A stretch of 64,000 bases of DNA from NCBI GenBank assembly GCA_018105865.1, contig CM030848.1, positions 6,862,301 to 6,926,300 of the forward strand. The letters run 5' to 3'. The notes beneath the pieces were generated by a model. That model worked only from the letters and a program-made list of their open reading frames with translations, searched no databases and was not told the DNA's origin. This stretch comes from Metaphire vulgaris (taxonomy: Eukaryota > Annelida > Clitellata > Crassiclitellata > Megascolecidae). The first letter of the stretch is position 1. Each line of letters begins with the position of its first letter. The translations under genes and the position numbers were made by a program. Of the stretch, positions 9,516 to 21,215 are shown in pieces.

Positions 9516-11801
9516 TCAATTGTGGTTGAAATGGTCGTAGGTACTCGAAGTCGAAATTTCGTCAGGGTTGATTTCCCTGATCGAGAACCTCGTGTTATTG
9601 ACAATATTTGTAGGTATTTTCAAACAAAGAGAGGAATTTTTATATGCGGAGACAGTGAAAATTGTCATGAGATATTCGAGGAGCCGTCTCCCGAGTGCCT
9701 CTATACCGCTGATTTCGTTGAGTTGAAACCTGAAGTTGATTGGGTTGCCGTCTTCAGAACTTGAATAAGGCGATTCCATATTAGAATGCAGCGAACTTGC
9801 ACCTGAAGCATTATAGAATGCTTGAGGAGATGTACCTTCAGCATTCATCATCGTGGTATTCTTTTTAGAGCTGAGCATAACAGAGAATGTGCTAGATTGT
9901 GTTTCGTTGCTGGGCAACGAATAATCATGAGACGTAACGGTGCTTCCAGTTGCATTTAAACTGGTCGAAACGTCTGCTGATGGAAATTCTGATTCTACAT
10001 CTAGTATCGTCCTCAGGAACGTTGGGTCATGTGGAATGATCGGAGTACTAATGAATGATATTGAACCATTTGATGTATACTGCGATTCATTAACACCCGC
10101 GCGAGACTGATCAATTGGTATTGAGGCATTAGAGGATACAATCGTCGAAGTTGGTTCCCAATTAGTTGTGCTGCTTTCAGAATTTTCCTCAGCAGAGCTG
10201 TGTGACATATTATTTAGGTTTCCCAATAGTACAGATTCAATAAATTTTGACGAATGCTGAATATCAGGAGTAGAGGAAAGGTTCAACGAATGCCACGTTG
10301 CAGGAATTATTTCATTCGATTCTGATAAACCCTGTCTGTCATCAGTGACAGGAGGAAATTCGCTCGCTCGCTCTGTGAGTGCATTACACCTTTCATTCAA
10401 CCGGGTGCTCTGTGAGAAACTACAGTTGTCAATGGCATAGCATTCCAGCGGGACGCCTAGTCGTTGGCTGGAGGTGCTGAACAAACAGGCCAATCGACAT
10501 CCACAGCTGCCGCTGTTATTCGAAGCCATAACATGTTGCAGTCATAATTCCTTGTGTTTCCATCCAAGTATAACGTTTTCAACTCAGTACAGTAAGTCTG
10601 AACGTCTGAGCCGTTCAGCGTGGTCAGATTATTGTGACAGAGATTGAGGTTTCTCAAAGCTGATCCCAGGAAAGGCCAAAATGTTGGATGCACATAATTT
10701 AGCTGGTTGTAGCTCAAATCCAGAGTCTCTACGTTTGACGACAAATCAGGCATACCGTTTAAATGGCAGACAGAGGCAATAGAATTGCCTGACATGATCA
10801 AATAAGATATTGCATGGCTAGCATTGCATACCGTGTCGGGTATATTCTGTAAGGAGATTCGAAGATAGATCGAGAATTGTCATGTCTAAGGCTCTGCCTA
10901 TAAGTTGAGGTGGCACATCTTCAATGTAGTTGTCTTTCAAATCTAAGGCTGCAAAGACACCGATTAACACGAGTCCGTCAATATTCTTCAATTGATTGCC
11001 TTTCAAGAGGAGTATTGGTCCTGATCCACTGTTGTCGTCACCATATATAGTCAAGTTAGACATCGATGTCATACGGTTGTTCGAGACATTCAATATCGTT
11101 AGGGCGACACTATAGTCGCTTGCACCAAATGCCCACGGACCTCCTGGAAATTCCGTCAGGTTGTTATTATCGATTCTCAGAACTTGTAGACTGGCCATCT
11201 GTGTCGGAAGAGCGATTCTTTTAAGTCTGTTGCTTGACAAATCCAGATGTTGTAAACCAACGAAATTCAATAATGCTTCTGGTTCAATATCTGTTATTCC
11301 ATTTCCGGAAAGGTTTAAGATTTTCACACTCGTTTCAAATCCGTCGAATGTTGACGCATTAATGAATGACAGTAGATTATTGCTCATTGAAAGCGTATGG
11401 AGGTTGAATTTGTCCAAGAAAATGTCCGGAAGCACTGACTCTATTGCGTTATCGTCAATGTACAGTTCAGTTAAAGACGGATTGCCGGTTAAAAACAGCA
11501 AATCTGTCGTTATAAGGGAATTGTTGTTTGCAGAAAGGACAGTGAGATTAGGAAAACTAATATTTGCAGCGATATCCCAAATACGACCTATTTGATTACC
11601 ATCCAATCGCAGTTCCTCAAGAGAATTGATATTTTCGAGCAACAGAAAGATATCGCTATCAATGTGATTGAATGATAAATCAAGGTTCTTTAAAGCACTT
11701 TTGAAAGTGATATCCACTGAAATATTTCCGGTCATGTTGTTATCGAGCTTTAGAGAACTTTGACGCCGGGCTGATTTACAGACGGTTCCAAATTTCGTCA
11801 T
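9516..11801 (-). pseudogene. 5'-truncated, frameshifted LRR gene, copy A
   Basis: Aligned with the intact LRR gene at 51156-55793, this copy starts only at the repeat reading NMTGNISVDITFKSALKNL. The signal peptide, LRRNT and more than half of the LRRs are missing. A 1-base insertion near 10846 and a 2-base insertion near 10459 break the frame around the last LRRs and LRRCT. A 329-bp deletion at 9757/9758 removes the end of the Ser/Thr-rich stalk and shifts the C-terminus. Unrelated sequence begins upstream at about 11754. Residual open frames are 10818-11801, 10457-10801 and 9516-10529. Confidence 0.9.
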
Positions 11802-12570
11802 TTTGCCATGAGTTCAAATCGAAGAAGCGCATAGCAAAAATTGCCTCGCATGCACTCAATATTTTTTTTGCCGAACTTCGATTAAACCTGTCTCCGCATA
11901 ATTCCGACCATCACTGCGACGACGAAAAAGCGGCCTGCTGATGCATTTACCGAGCCGAACGCTAAGCCTTTAAATGAAACGCCATTGAAAAATAGAAACG
12001 CATTGTGTGGGCTTCGTTGAGAGCAGTCACTCTACGGTTCAGTTGCTACAGGTATCGAGGGCGCTGCAAGTCTAACCATTTGTCACCTATGCTACGGTTC
12101 TGTTTTACTCTGTTTGCCTCTCTGTCTGTTAGTCTTTTCGTCCGCCGGCCTATCGGTATTTTTTCGAACGTTTTATGTTATCCTGATCCAAAGACTAAAA
12201 GGACGCATGTTTTCCCCCTTGCAACACAGCTGCTGATAGCTGTTTTTTATGTCTATCGTGCAAGAATATTATTAATTAAGTTTGGCGTACGATATATAGA
12301 CTTATGTTCACAAAATTTTCGATTAGAGTTACTGTATTTATCAGGCGTTGATACGATTTTGATAGCTTGTCCATTTGAAATATAGAGTTTTCTAAAAGCC
12401 TAGGTTTTTGCAGTTCGAATACAATATTGGCAGCAAATATGGACTTCATATTTAAATTTAAAACGCACACATGAATTTGGAATGAAAAATAAATATCAAG
12501 AAAACAAAGGCGATGTACATCACAAAGGCAAGCCAAGACACATAAAGATAAGAGTGGAAGGGAACAGGTC
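11802..12570. other. non-coding, no feature recognised
   Basis: Unique-looking sequence left of the duplication breakpoint. A plus-strand open frame at 12005-12385 has no recognisable domain and no splice context, so it is not annotated as a gene. Confidence 0.4.
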
Positions 12571-13010
12571 AAGAAATTAAAATATTTGGAAAGTGTGATA
12601 GCCGATTATGCAAAATGTTATAATGAAATACAGAGGAGAAACGCGACGGTCAAGCAGGCAAGGGCAACACGAGTCTAAAACATGGATTAAAGAAATAACT
12701 AAAGAATAGATTGATGAAGGTGCTAGTATATATGGAGCGTGGTTCTATATGGAGCAGAGGCGTGAAAAATTGAGAAAAGAGGACAACGAAGCACTTGAAG
12801 CATTTTGAATGTGGATTAGCAGAAGTATAGAAAAATCAGTTGGACAAAACGCATCACAAACGACGAAAAACTAACAAGATCGACGAGAGACGATTACTTG
12901 TGGAAACAATAAGAAAGCAATATCAATGGATTGAGAGAAAACTAGATGGTGAAAAAGGTATTAGATCGACGCTTGCAAGAACGAAAAACTAAGAGATGAC
13001 TCAAAACCAT
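12570..13010 (+). mobile_element. LINE reverse-transcriptase C-terminal fragment
   Basis: With several frameshifts and stops the plus strand reads KYLESVIADYAKCYNEIQRR, LRKEDNEALEAF and RLLVETIRKQYQWIERKL. These match the region after the RT domain (KYLGS, LRKED..LEAFEMW, RQ.WIGH) of RTE/CR1-type LINEs. It is a decayed fragment. Confidence 0.65.
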
Positions 13011-13438
13011 GCTATTTAACTAGGCGATTACCCTTTTAGGGTCAGCTGTTGCCTCATTCACGACAGAAAGCTATTTTTTGTAGACCCTCATTGTCTAGTA
13101 GCCTATGTATATAGAGCGGTAGCCTATATCAAGCTAAGAGGCTGTAGATTCAGAGTACGATTTTAATAGCGTCTTTTCTATTCCACGGCTTTAATGACCA
13201 ACCAGGAGCAACTGCATGTCTACGCCTCCACGGCGCCAACCGCAGCCGGAACGCTTCTGAACGTTGAGGTGCTATATATTCTATTAAATTACTTATTTTA
13301 TTACATTAGTCACACAGTGTCAAAATGTGAAAATCGCTGGTTGAGCAAAAACGAGTCAACTGTATTCTTTTAATTCACGGACGTACGTCTCCTTCGAAAA
13401 ACACGTTTCAAAGTTTACTTATTGAACAAAGGCAGATT

Positions 13439-13745
13439 CAGTGGCGTAGCCAAGGGGGGGTTGGTGGTTAAAACCCCTTGGGTGCCGATGAAAAACATTT
13501 TTATGTGTTACCATGCATTTTTTATTTTCAGACGCGGTTTTGGGGTCGAACCGCCCTTGGCGCTGCCGACCAAAATTTTTTAAGCGTGATAGGCGACGAC
13601 GTTTTTTTCTTGTCTACATCTGAAAGGAAAATTTTAAGAAGGAAAGATAAGATGACCTTTTTTGCTTGTCAAGATTTTTCGAAAGTTGGTTACGGCAAAA
13701 CTCAAAACCAAAACCCCCCTTTCGGAAATCCTGGCTACGCCACTG
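13439..13745. mobile_element. hAT-like MITE, CAGTGGCGTAGCCA family
   Basis: The ends are CAGTGGCGTAGCCAAGG and CCTGGCTACGCCACTG. The flanks GGCAGATT and GGCACATT match at 7 of 8 bases. It contains two copies of the shared GACGACCTTTTTTGCTTGTC motif (13593 and 13651). It is 307 bp long. Confidence 0.85.
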
Positions 13746-14175
13746 GGCACATTTGCCGGATTTCGTGGTTGTCGCCGAGGTTAAGCGACCGGCTAAGTAG
13801 ATCGACGCCTCCTTGTCCTCAAATGAAAAGCAATGCACTTAAGGAAACGTGACCGGGGTGAAATACAATACGGAGATACATACTCACCCAGCCGCAACAA
13901 ACCACTTATTTGGTGTCTTCCATGCTAAAGGTTTTTAAAATGCCTGTTGTTGTAAAGAGAGTCGAGACTTCACGACGTCCGGCCAAGTCAAATAATTATA
14001 ATCGTTCATACAGCTGACCTCGCTTGAGTGAGAAAACATAAAGTTAGCAATAAAATCTGAACCGTGTTCTCTCTTCGGCAATGTAGTCATAGTATTGAAT
14101 AAGCTTACTGTATAAGAAAAATCTTAGATTAAGGAAGAACCAAACTCTTAGCATTAGATAGCAAAACGGTGGAAT

Positions 14176-14338
14176 CAGTAGCGCGCATAGGGGGGGAGGC
14201 GGTGGGGCGGTAGCCTCGGGCGCCGACCAGATGGGGGGCGCCAAATTGACTCGACGACTTTTTTGGCTAGTAGAACATTTTTTATCGACTTGACCTCGGG
14301 CGCCCACCAGGGCGCCCACCACTTCCTGCACGCCACTA
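14176..14338. mobile_element. short hAT-like MITE, YAGTRGCG family
   Basis: The left end is CAGTAGCGCGCA and the right end TGCACGCCACTA. The 8-bp duplication GGTGGAAT is exact (14168-14175 and 14339-14346). It is 163 bp long and contains CGACGACTTTTTTGGCTAG, a variant of the shared motif. Confidence 0.85.
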
Positions 14339-14472
14339 GGTGGAATATTGACCACTTTTAAAAACTACAGCTACTTGTGTGCGTGTGTATGTGATGTGTG
14401 TGCGCGTGATTGTCTTCAAATTCTGTGTTCGACAATTATGCTCTTATAATAATAAACCATAATTCTCTAAAT

Positions 14473-14795
14473 CAGGGTTTCCCAAACTTTTTGGAACTGC
14501 GGCCCACTTCAGCGGCTTTGTAACATGCCGCGACCATGCAAACTCATTGTCAACTAAAATTGGATAAAACACTAATCATTTCGATATAAACTGTGTATCG
14601 AGAATTGCAGGCATATAAATTTCTTGAAACCTAAGCCTACTTGCAACTTTCAAGGCTTGTGACACTGCGGTATGGGCAACAAAATGATGCTTTTGAATCT
14701 AATTTTGCGCTACCCCGAGAGCCATAAGGCAGAGTTTCCCAAACTGTGGGTCGCGACCCACTTTTGTGTCGCGACCCACAATCTGGGAAACGCTG
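14473..14795. mobile_element. hAT-like MITE with TTTCCCAAAC ends
   Basis: The start is CAGGGTTTCCCAAAC and the end CTGGGAAACGCTG. The flanks CTCTAAAT and CTCTAGAT match at 7 of 8 bases. A palindromic GTGGGTCGCGACCCAC block occurs twice near the right end. Confidence 0.8.
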
Positions 14796-15195
14796 CTCTA
14801 GATGTTGGGTCATTGAGAGAGAGAATCAAGATTGCACGATAGGTTGTTTATTAAGGCACAGTCTTGTTCGACGAAGGTACTAGACATTAGAAGAGATTTA
14901 TGGCGATTTAGACGATGAGAAAGAAGTTGACGTAATATTCCAACACTCTGATAAAGTATTTGGCCGAATACTCCGACATAGGCTGACAGCCAAACTCGAG
15001 GCATGTGGAGGTGGAGTAGGACTCTTTGTTATTCAGTAGTATAGGCAGAAGGAGTCTCACTAAAGAGGGAAGTAATCGGACTGGGCCGAGGTTATCAGTG
15101 GCGTGCCACAGGTTTCACTGTCGTGACAGTCGTTGCTTTTACTATGCCTCAATAGCATGCACAATAATAACAAATACTAACTTCTATTATGACAA

Positions 15196-15260
15196 CTAGA
15201 GGTGCGCCGATAATCGGCCAATTATCGGTATCGGCCGTTTTACAATCGGCATCGGCTAGA
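15196..15260 (+). mobile_element. left end of a hAT-like element
   Basis: TAGAGGTGCGCCGATAATCG followed by CGGTATCGGCCG repeats resembles AGAGGTG-type hAT termini. The right end was not found; a (TA)n run lies about 210 bp downstream. Confidence 0.4.
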
Positions 15261-15469
15261 TGTTAAATGATGGGAAGTTGTGTAGCCCTAAGTGCACTGT
15301 CTTCGCCACAGTCAGTGTGCAGTGCAGTGTCTACCCAGTGGCAGGAGAAAGATCAACGACGATTTCTCTGTGGAGCATCTCATGTCTCCTCCTTTTCATC
15401 GGGCACCTTGCAATCACAGCGTCTGTTTTCCAAGACCGAGTAGCAAGCTGAGAGACAGTGCTTAATGGT

Positions 15470-15483
15470 TATATATATATATC

Positions 15484-15523
<40 letters not shown>
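15470..15523. repeat. (TA)n microsatellite
   Basis: An uninterrupted AT dinucleotide run except for one TATCGGTA interruption. Confidence 0.95.
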
Positions 15524-15524
<1 letters not shown>

Positions 15525-15730
15525 CCCAAACAGATTGGCGACAACCATTACTGGTGGCAGATGTTGCATACTGCCAGTCATTTATAACCCTTTACCGGGG
15601 ATCCCGAATATATCCGTCCATTTTACACTGAGTTACATTTAAATCACCAGACCACCACCAGATTTGCCAACACAAATGTTAAGAGATAATTTCTGAATCC
15701 TAAGATTTCGCATAGAATTCCTCTTCTCAC

Positions 15731-15769
15731 CTTTGGCAGCGGCGTCGGCTTCGGTAGCCATTTTAACTT
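15731..15769 (-). CDS. possible small first coding exon (minus)
   Basis: On the minus strand a pyrimidine tract and CCGCAG acceptor precede AAGTTAAAATGG, an acceptable start context. The next codons encode MATEADAAAK, followed by a canonical donor AAAG|GTGAG. The coding part is 31 bp and ends in phase 1. No continuing exon was recognised nearby. The product is unknown, and chance occurrence is quite possible. Confidence 0.25.
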
Positions 15770-15799
15770 CTGCGGAAAAGAAAAAGCACGGTAAAGGGC

Positions 15800-16110
15800 T
15801 GAGACTGCCCTTCAACCGAAGGTATAGGTTATCTGACCGTCACTCATCAAGAAGGTTGCTGCTTGTCAAGACATTTTGAGAAGAAGTTGGAGGCGCAATC
15901 CCTCTGTTTGCTCCGGGCGCTGACAACCTGACAATCCACGTTACGACACTGATGACACTATATATATTTTTTTAACATTTGAAAGAAAATGCTATAGAAA
16001 AATTCTCAGAATTGGATGGGTTGAATAGATCAGCAATGAGGAACTATACAAGAAAATCAGTGACAGTTGAAACAGTAAACGGATTCAAAAATTCGGGAAA
16101 CTAGGTTATT
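15800..16110. other. non-coding, no feature recognised
   Basis: No coding or repeat signature was identified apart from a TTTACTGTTTCAACTG inverse match at about 16060-16080. That match links it to the repeat that follows. Confidence 0.4.
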
Positions 16111-16270
16111 GAATGCGGAGAGTTACTACAGTGGTTTTCACACAGGCTTACTTAGCCTCCTAAACCACTTTAAATCACATTGTTATTATATTATATTATA
16201 TCCGTTTACTGTTTCAACTGTCACTCCCACCTCGTCCAAACTGTTCCATTTGTCCACAACCTTGCACTAA
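16050..16270 (+). mobile_element. SINE-like repeat with AGTGGTTTTCACACAGGC tail
   Basis: It carries the conserved tail AGTGGTTTTCACACAGGC, then CCTCCTAAACCACTTT and AAATCACATT. The tail is followed by a (TTATA)n stretch and CCGTTTACTGTTTCAACTG. The same arrangement, inverted, is at 5965-6150. Confidence 0.6.
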
Positions 16271-16599
16271 AAAAATTGTTCTTTCTTGGACCCACCCTCT
16301 TCTTAATCAATTTGCATTTGTTATTGTTGTTATTATGCCGGCATACTAAGGAATCAAAACATCTAAGACACACTGCATCATCATCATTATCATCATCTTA
16401 GCTAGAGAGATCAGTTCACCTCGATAGGCCAGCTGCATCTTCTTCTAGAAATCTAGGAGTATGAGGCTCAGCTCTGTAGCAAGTCAGAGTCGACAAATTC
16501 CGACTTAAGAAGGGAGGGGACTACGCCCTCGGCTAAACCACAGCTTAGCTGCCCTCACGAAATTGTTGCTCCGAAACGTATAGCCCTCCTAAAGGGTCA

Positions 16600-17401
16600 T
16601 CCACATATTACGAACGCAAAATGAGATATTTTATACCCCTCTCCCTGTTGCACTCCGTACATCTTTTGTTTGGACCCCCTATGAGTACGTACACATTTGC
16701 TACTCCACCCTGCCTGCTTGAAAGTTTGCCTAATTGACCGTCTAAACGTTTGACAAAAGGCAGCCCATAATTTCTTTAATGGATTTTGAAAATGTTACAC
16801 TTTTTCTGCGCCAATCGAGCTCTTTCCCCTCCGCCAAGTCTGCCAGCCAATTAATTATTTAATAACCGTGTGAACAATTCTCGTGAGCGTCTTTATAATT
16901 GTTACGTAGGCGGCTTGTTTTTTGTGTTTGTGCGTACGTGCAGTCAGTCGAGGTCCTCATCTCCGCACGCATCCCTACGCAAAATCTCCTAAATCCACCA
17001 CTCCCTCCCCTCAGTGCGTGCGTGAGTAATATAAGGATGGACTCTAATTTTAGAATTCCCAACCTAAACTGAATATGGAATGTTTTTTGCAAATAAACAT
17101 TTTTAATATCCTTGGCATAGTTATCAAATCAGAAAATCAGATATACAGTAGTTACAAATTCTCGTGGAAGCACACATAGAAAGCCTAAAATTGACAGTTA
17201 AGTAGGCCTAAGAGAAATCAAAAATTATTTTTCGAACTTTAACACTGTCAATAAATTGTTCAGGTCCTATTAAAAGTCTTGTAATAACTTCAGTCTACAG
17301 TCATACTTTTAAGTCATACTTCTAGCAGCATATAATACAATATTCTGTGTGATAACTGTGATAATACAATATTCAACATATCGCAACATACTGCGCACGA
17401 G
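16600..17401. other. intergenic; one possible MITE end
   Basis: AGGGTCATCCACATATTACG at about 16595-16615 resembles one terminus of a short DNA transposon, but the partner end is not evident. The remainder, up to the MITE at 17402, shows nothing recognisable. Confidence 0.35.
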
Positions 17402-17590
17402 CAGTGTTTAATCTAGGCCGTTTCCGGGGGGGAATTGTCCTTCCCCCCCGGAAATTTAAAATTCCCCCGGAAATTTTGGAATACTACATGGACTAACAGC
17501 GGCCTCTAGCAGAATTCCCCCCGGCTTTGTCAGTTTCTCCCCGGCTTTGTCAGTTTCCCCCCAGAGTCCAGTAGTCTAGATTAAAAACTG
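17402..17590. mobile_element. hAT-like MITE, CAGTGTTTAATCTAG family
   Basis: The ends are CAGTGTTTAATCTAGGCC and TAGATTAAAAACTG. The flanks CGCACGAG and TGCACGAG match at 7 of 8 bases. The interior is a closely similar inverted copy of 6761-6951 (TTTCCGGGGG blocks, TACTACATGGACTAACAGC). Confidence 0.85.
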
Positions 17591-17810
17591 TGCACGAGTA
17601 GGCACAAGCCTATAACCTATAGTTGGAAAACGAATGTCACCCTGCAATGTTTTAGAATTTTGAATTCTCTCGTAAACTGGAAGACCAACGTCGTTCAAAT
17701 TAAATTGTGCACAAACATTAAAAATTTTCAATCAATGTACTCTGTCCAGAATATATTCATTGTGAGATGCTTCTGAATTTTGTCATTAGGCCTATAGTCA
17801 GTATGTTGTC

Positions 17811-17816
17811 TTTATT
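17811..17816 (-). terminator. polyadenylation signal of the ankyrin-NTase gene
   Basis: AATAAA on the minus strand lies about 43 nt past the stop codon of the minus-strand open frame ending at 17859. Position and orientation fit a 3' end-processing signal. Confidence 0.6.
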
Positions 17817-17858
17817 ATAGTCACAGGACATATTATGCCCTTTGCCTTCTCAGTTCTA

Positions 17859-20800
17859 TTAACGTCGATATAGTAGTATTTCGTTTCTGTCACCCACTCC
17901 ATTATTTGAACAGAATGGACAATCACGGTCAACATATGTAGAATCACTTTCGCCATCTGACTTAGTTCCTATTTTGCTAAGAGCAGAGTTTGAAAGTTTC
18001 GCCATCAGTTTTTCTCGGTCGAATTTTTCTGATTCAGGCTTTGAACGGTGAAACTCAAAACAGCAGTCATCTTCGTTTTCTGACAAACATCGATAAAGCA
18101 GAAATAATCGAACAACTGGCTGACCAAGATATTCCTTCTCTTGCAATTGCACACTATAGCGATGCGTATTTGTGTAGCGTTCTATGGGTAAAGAAAATGA
18201 TGGCATAAAATAAGATGGACAAGAGTCCTGAATATGAAAATCAAGATAGCATCTAAATAAGCGTTCCAACCAGAATTGAGTGTCTGCTTGAAATTCAGGA
18301 GAAATTAATCCCGACGACTTTGCCCTATCATATGCCGGCTGAAATGCTCCAATACAGTATAAAAGACTCGTTTTCAGAACATATGGAACTCGTGTACGCA
18401 GCAATTTGTGTGTTAAGTGTTTTGCAATCATATAAGCATTTTTCGCAGAGTCCACACTTTGCTTTATCATTTCACTCTCAGCTGGAGCAAAAGATACTCT
18501 TGCACATGATTCAGAATATGGAGCCATTGGATAATTCCTCTGCGGCCAATCAAAGACCAGGATACATCCGAATCTCTTGACATCATCGCTTACAGAAATG
18601 CCTTTCTCAGGCCACCAGCCATCTATCTGAATACACGGAACAATATCAATTGATATATCATCAATTTCAACTCCCTGCAGTAGTTTTAAATTTAGTTTTG
18701 TGAGTTTTAAAGTTGTAACAAACTGCAAATTGAGCGTCATATGTTGGAATGTATACGAATGGAGAAACCAGACCCAATCATAGTCTGGAAAACTATCAAT
18801 GAATGACGAATCTGATAAAATACTTTTCAAGACTATTTTAAACTGTATATTCACTTTCTCTAAGATAATGAATCCATTTTCTTTGAAGAAGCTGTGAAAT
18901 CTTTTTTCCTGAGCAAACTCTTTCTTATCGTCTCTTAATTTCAAACGAACAAATCCAGTAGGAAGTTCAAGTGATGGGCAAACTTCGCAGAGTTCGCTAA
19001 ATTTTGTTAGAACGAAGCAAAAATCAAATTCATTGGGGAAATCAATCTTTGTTCCTTCATAAGAACTTCCAACGTGAACAATTTGAACTCCGAACCTTGG
19101 ATCCTTCTTTTCTATTTCAACTGCAAGTTTTTCCATGAAAGTGTTAATTTCTTCTATAACTAAGTTCTTCGTTTGGTCACAAAATGGGTGCGAGAGGAAG
19201 AATCTTAACTTATCAGTGAATAATTTTGGTTTAAGTTCAGTATCAGATTTCATTTCTGCACGCAAATGAATCGATTGTATTGGTAAACATAGTTGGGCGA
19301 CATCTTCGAATATTGGTATCAGTAAATTGTCAAGAAAATCTGGTAAACAGGAAGAAACTTTGTGTTGCTCCAGTTTTGAATATGTCTTAGCAGAATTTCC
19401 ATATTTGTCTGTCTCTGAATTAGCGCCCATGGTTTTCAGTATCATTGACATATATTCTGTTTTTGCATAATGTAATGGAGTTTGTCCACTATGGTCCCTT
19501 TCGTTTATGTTACAGCCAAATGAAATAAGGACGCTTATTAGTTGTTTAACGTTGTTTAGTGCTGGATTAGCATAATTTACAGCACAATGTAATGCTGTCC
19601 TGCCCCTTTGATCCTTTTGTGAAGCCATATTTTCACAAAAGAAATGCCTGAATTCGGAAATTTTAACTTTCATTTCATTAACCAACTTGCTAAAACTGTC
19701 ATCTGTATAAAGGGCAATGGAAGCAAAAAATGGTTCCTCTTCATTTATTTTTCCAAATGCAAGGCATTGTAGAATGCCGATGCCGTGTCTATCATAATTG
19801 GGTCGTGGAATTTTCGAGTCTATATCTGAAGCTAAACCCAAAAACAATTGATCTTCACAATTAGATGAGCTCTTGTCAAAATCTTTAGCTTCAAGCAACA
19901 GTTTAAAAATTTTCGACTTGTCGGCGTTCAGTGACACCCGATCTCTGCCATAGACTTTGTGAGGTTCATTTGAATTAAACAAAGACATATCCGAACATTT
20001 TTCAACTGTGGAATTGTCACCAGTGTTTCTGATGTCGCCAGAAATAATCCATGATCTTTGACTTACAACTTCGTAGATGGCATGATGTAAAGCTGTAAAA
20101 TCCCAATTGTCTAAGAGATTCACTGATGCGCCGGCTTGTATAAGCATTTGTAAAACCTCTGGATGCTTCCACAAGGCAGCCTTCATTAAAGCCGTTTGAC
20201 CTCTACGATCTTTGGCCTCGAGGTCTAACTTATAGTTAGTTTTACTTGCCCAACTTAGCATTGTGCTGACAACGGGAACGCACCCTTTCTCACTTGCAAT
20301 CATCAATGCTGTCATACCTTCGCGATCTTTCTGATTGACGTTAACATTATAGCGCAGAAGTGTCAATAGAATTTCATTGCTTGCTGGTGTGTGATTATCA
20401 CCGCTGCAGTGTAATCTAGACCTACTACATAATTTGCAAAAGAAACTGAGTGTTGGCCTGCCTCGATAATTAATAGCATTTATGTTGACTTTTCCAGTTT
20501 TCATAAAAAAATCAATCCGATGAACATATTCAGACTTATATAAATTAAGTTGTTTTTCACTTAAGAGTCGATGCAGAAGAGGACGGTCTGATGTTGCGCT
20601 TGAAATTATGGGGACATAGTCCAATATAAGAGGGGCAATATAGGCCAGAGATTTATCACACGCTAAGTACAATGCTTCCAAACACCACGATTCCTTTATG
20701 AAGCTTTCTGGTGGCAATTTCGCTTGCAGAACCAATGTCATGTGCTCATCCTGATGGACAAACCTTCTCTCCAAACAAACACCTTTCCTAAAGTCATCCA

Positions 20801-21115
20801 GAGATTTATCAAGCATCATCTTTACTGTTTGCTCATCGCCATTTTCTACCGCTGTTAAATATTTATCCTTCATAAACAAATCTACAATTGTCGTATCCTT
20901 TCTTCTCGCTGCAATCATTGGAGCTGTTTCGCCGTACTCATTAACAGCATCGAGAGCAAGAGAAATGCAGGACTGCTTTTTGATCTTCAGTAATATTTTA
21001 ACTATACAGTCATGTCCATTTTCACATGCAATTATCAATGCCGGCTGTGCAACTCTGCCCTCACGATTGGCTTCAGCCTCGCTTCGGTTTAGAAGATTTA
21101 TGAACCTGTCTACGT
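17859..21115 (-). CDS. ankyrin-repeat cGAS-like receptor (Mab-21 NTase fusion)
   Basis: A minus-strand frame of more than 1050 codons with no interruption. Residues here count from 21038. Ankyrin repeats occupy about 1-50, 220-345 (DREGMTALMIASEKG, DRRGQTALMKAA, WDFTALHHA) and 470-560 (DQRGRTALHCAV, HSGQTPLHYA). A nucleotidyltransferase core follows: GSSYEGTKIDFPNEFDF near 656-675 supplies the GS motif and the two metal-binding acids, and SIDIVPCI near 797 the third. SFAPAESEMI and the helical segment through VLKTSLLYCIGAF match the Mab-21 fold. cGAS-like receptors make cyclic di- or trinucleotides after sensing nucleic acid; that activity is inferred here. No H-CC-C zinc thumb is visible, as in many invertebrate cGLRs. 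There is no Met at 21038: the frame stays open to a stop at 21165. An acceptor ATCAG at 21116 would start the exon in phase 1, so upstream exons are probably missing or beyond the adjoining LINE. Confidence 0.85.
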
Positions 21116-21215
21116 CTGATTTGTAATATGCATTGTCAGACGCATATATGTGGGGAGGAAGGCATCAGCGTTCTCGTTCGCCCTCCCCGTGAGTACCTCG
21201 TTCTGAGGGAAACTA

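Larger units (their letters stand above)
4226..11754. repeat. segmental duplication block A (partial daughter copy)
   Basis: This block is homologous, in the same order and orientation, to about 46732-53534. It carries the last EGF exon, transmembrane, juxtamembrane and tail exons of the receptor, a LINE 3' end, and the 3' part of the convergent LRR gene. Similarity starts abruptly at AGTGATAGCAGAACAAGC (4226 and 46732). It ends at a shared CTTTAG near 11754 and 53534. Both genes are complete only in the other block, so this one is the truncated derivative. It has gained its own elements (SINE pieces in the tail intron, MITEs at 6761 and 8174). Confidence 0.9.
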
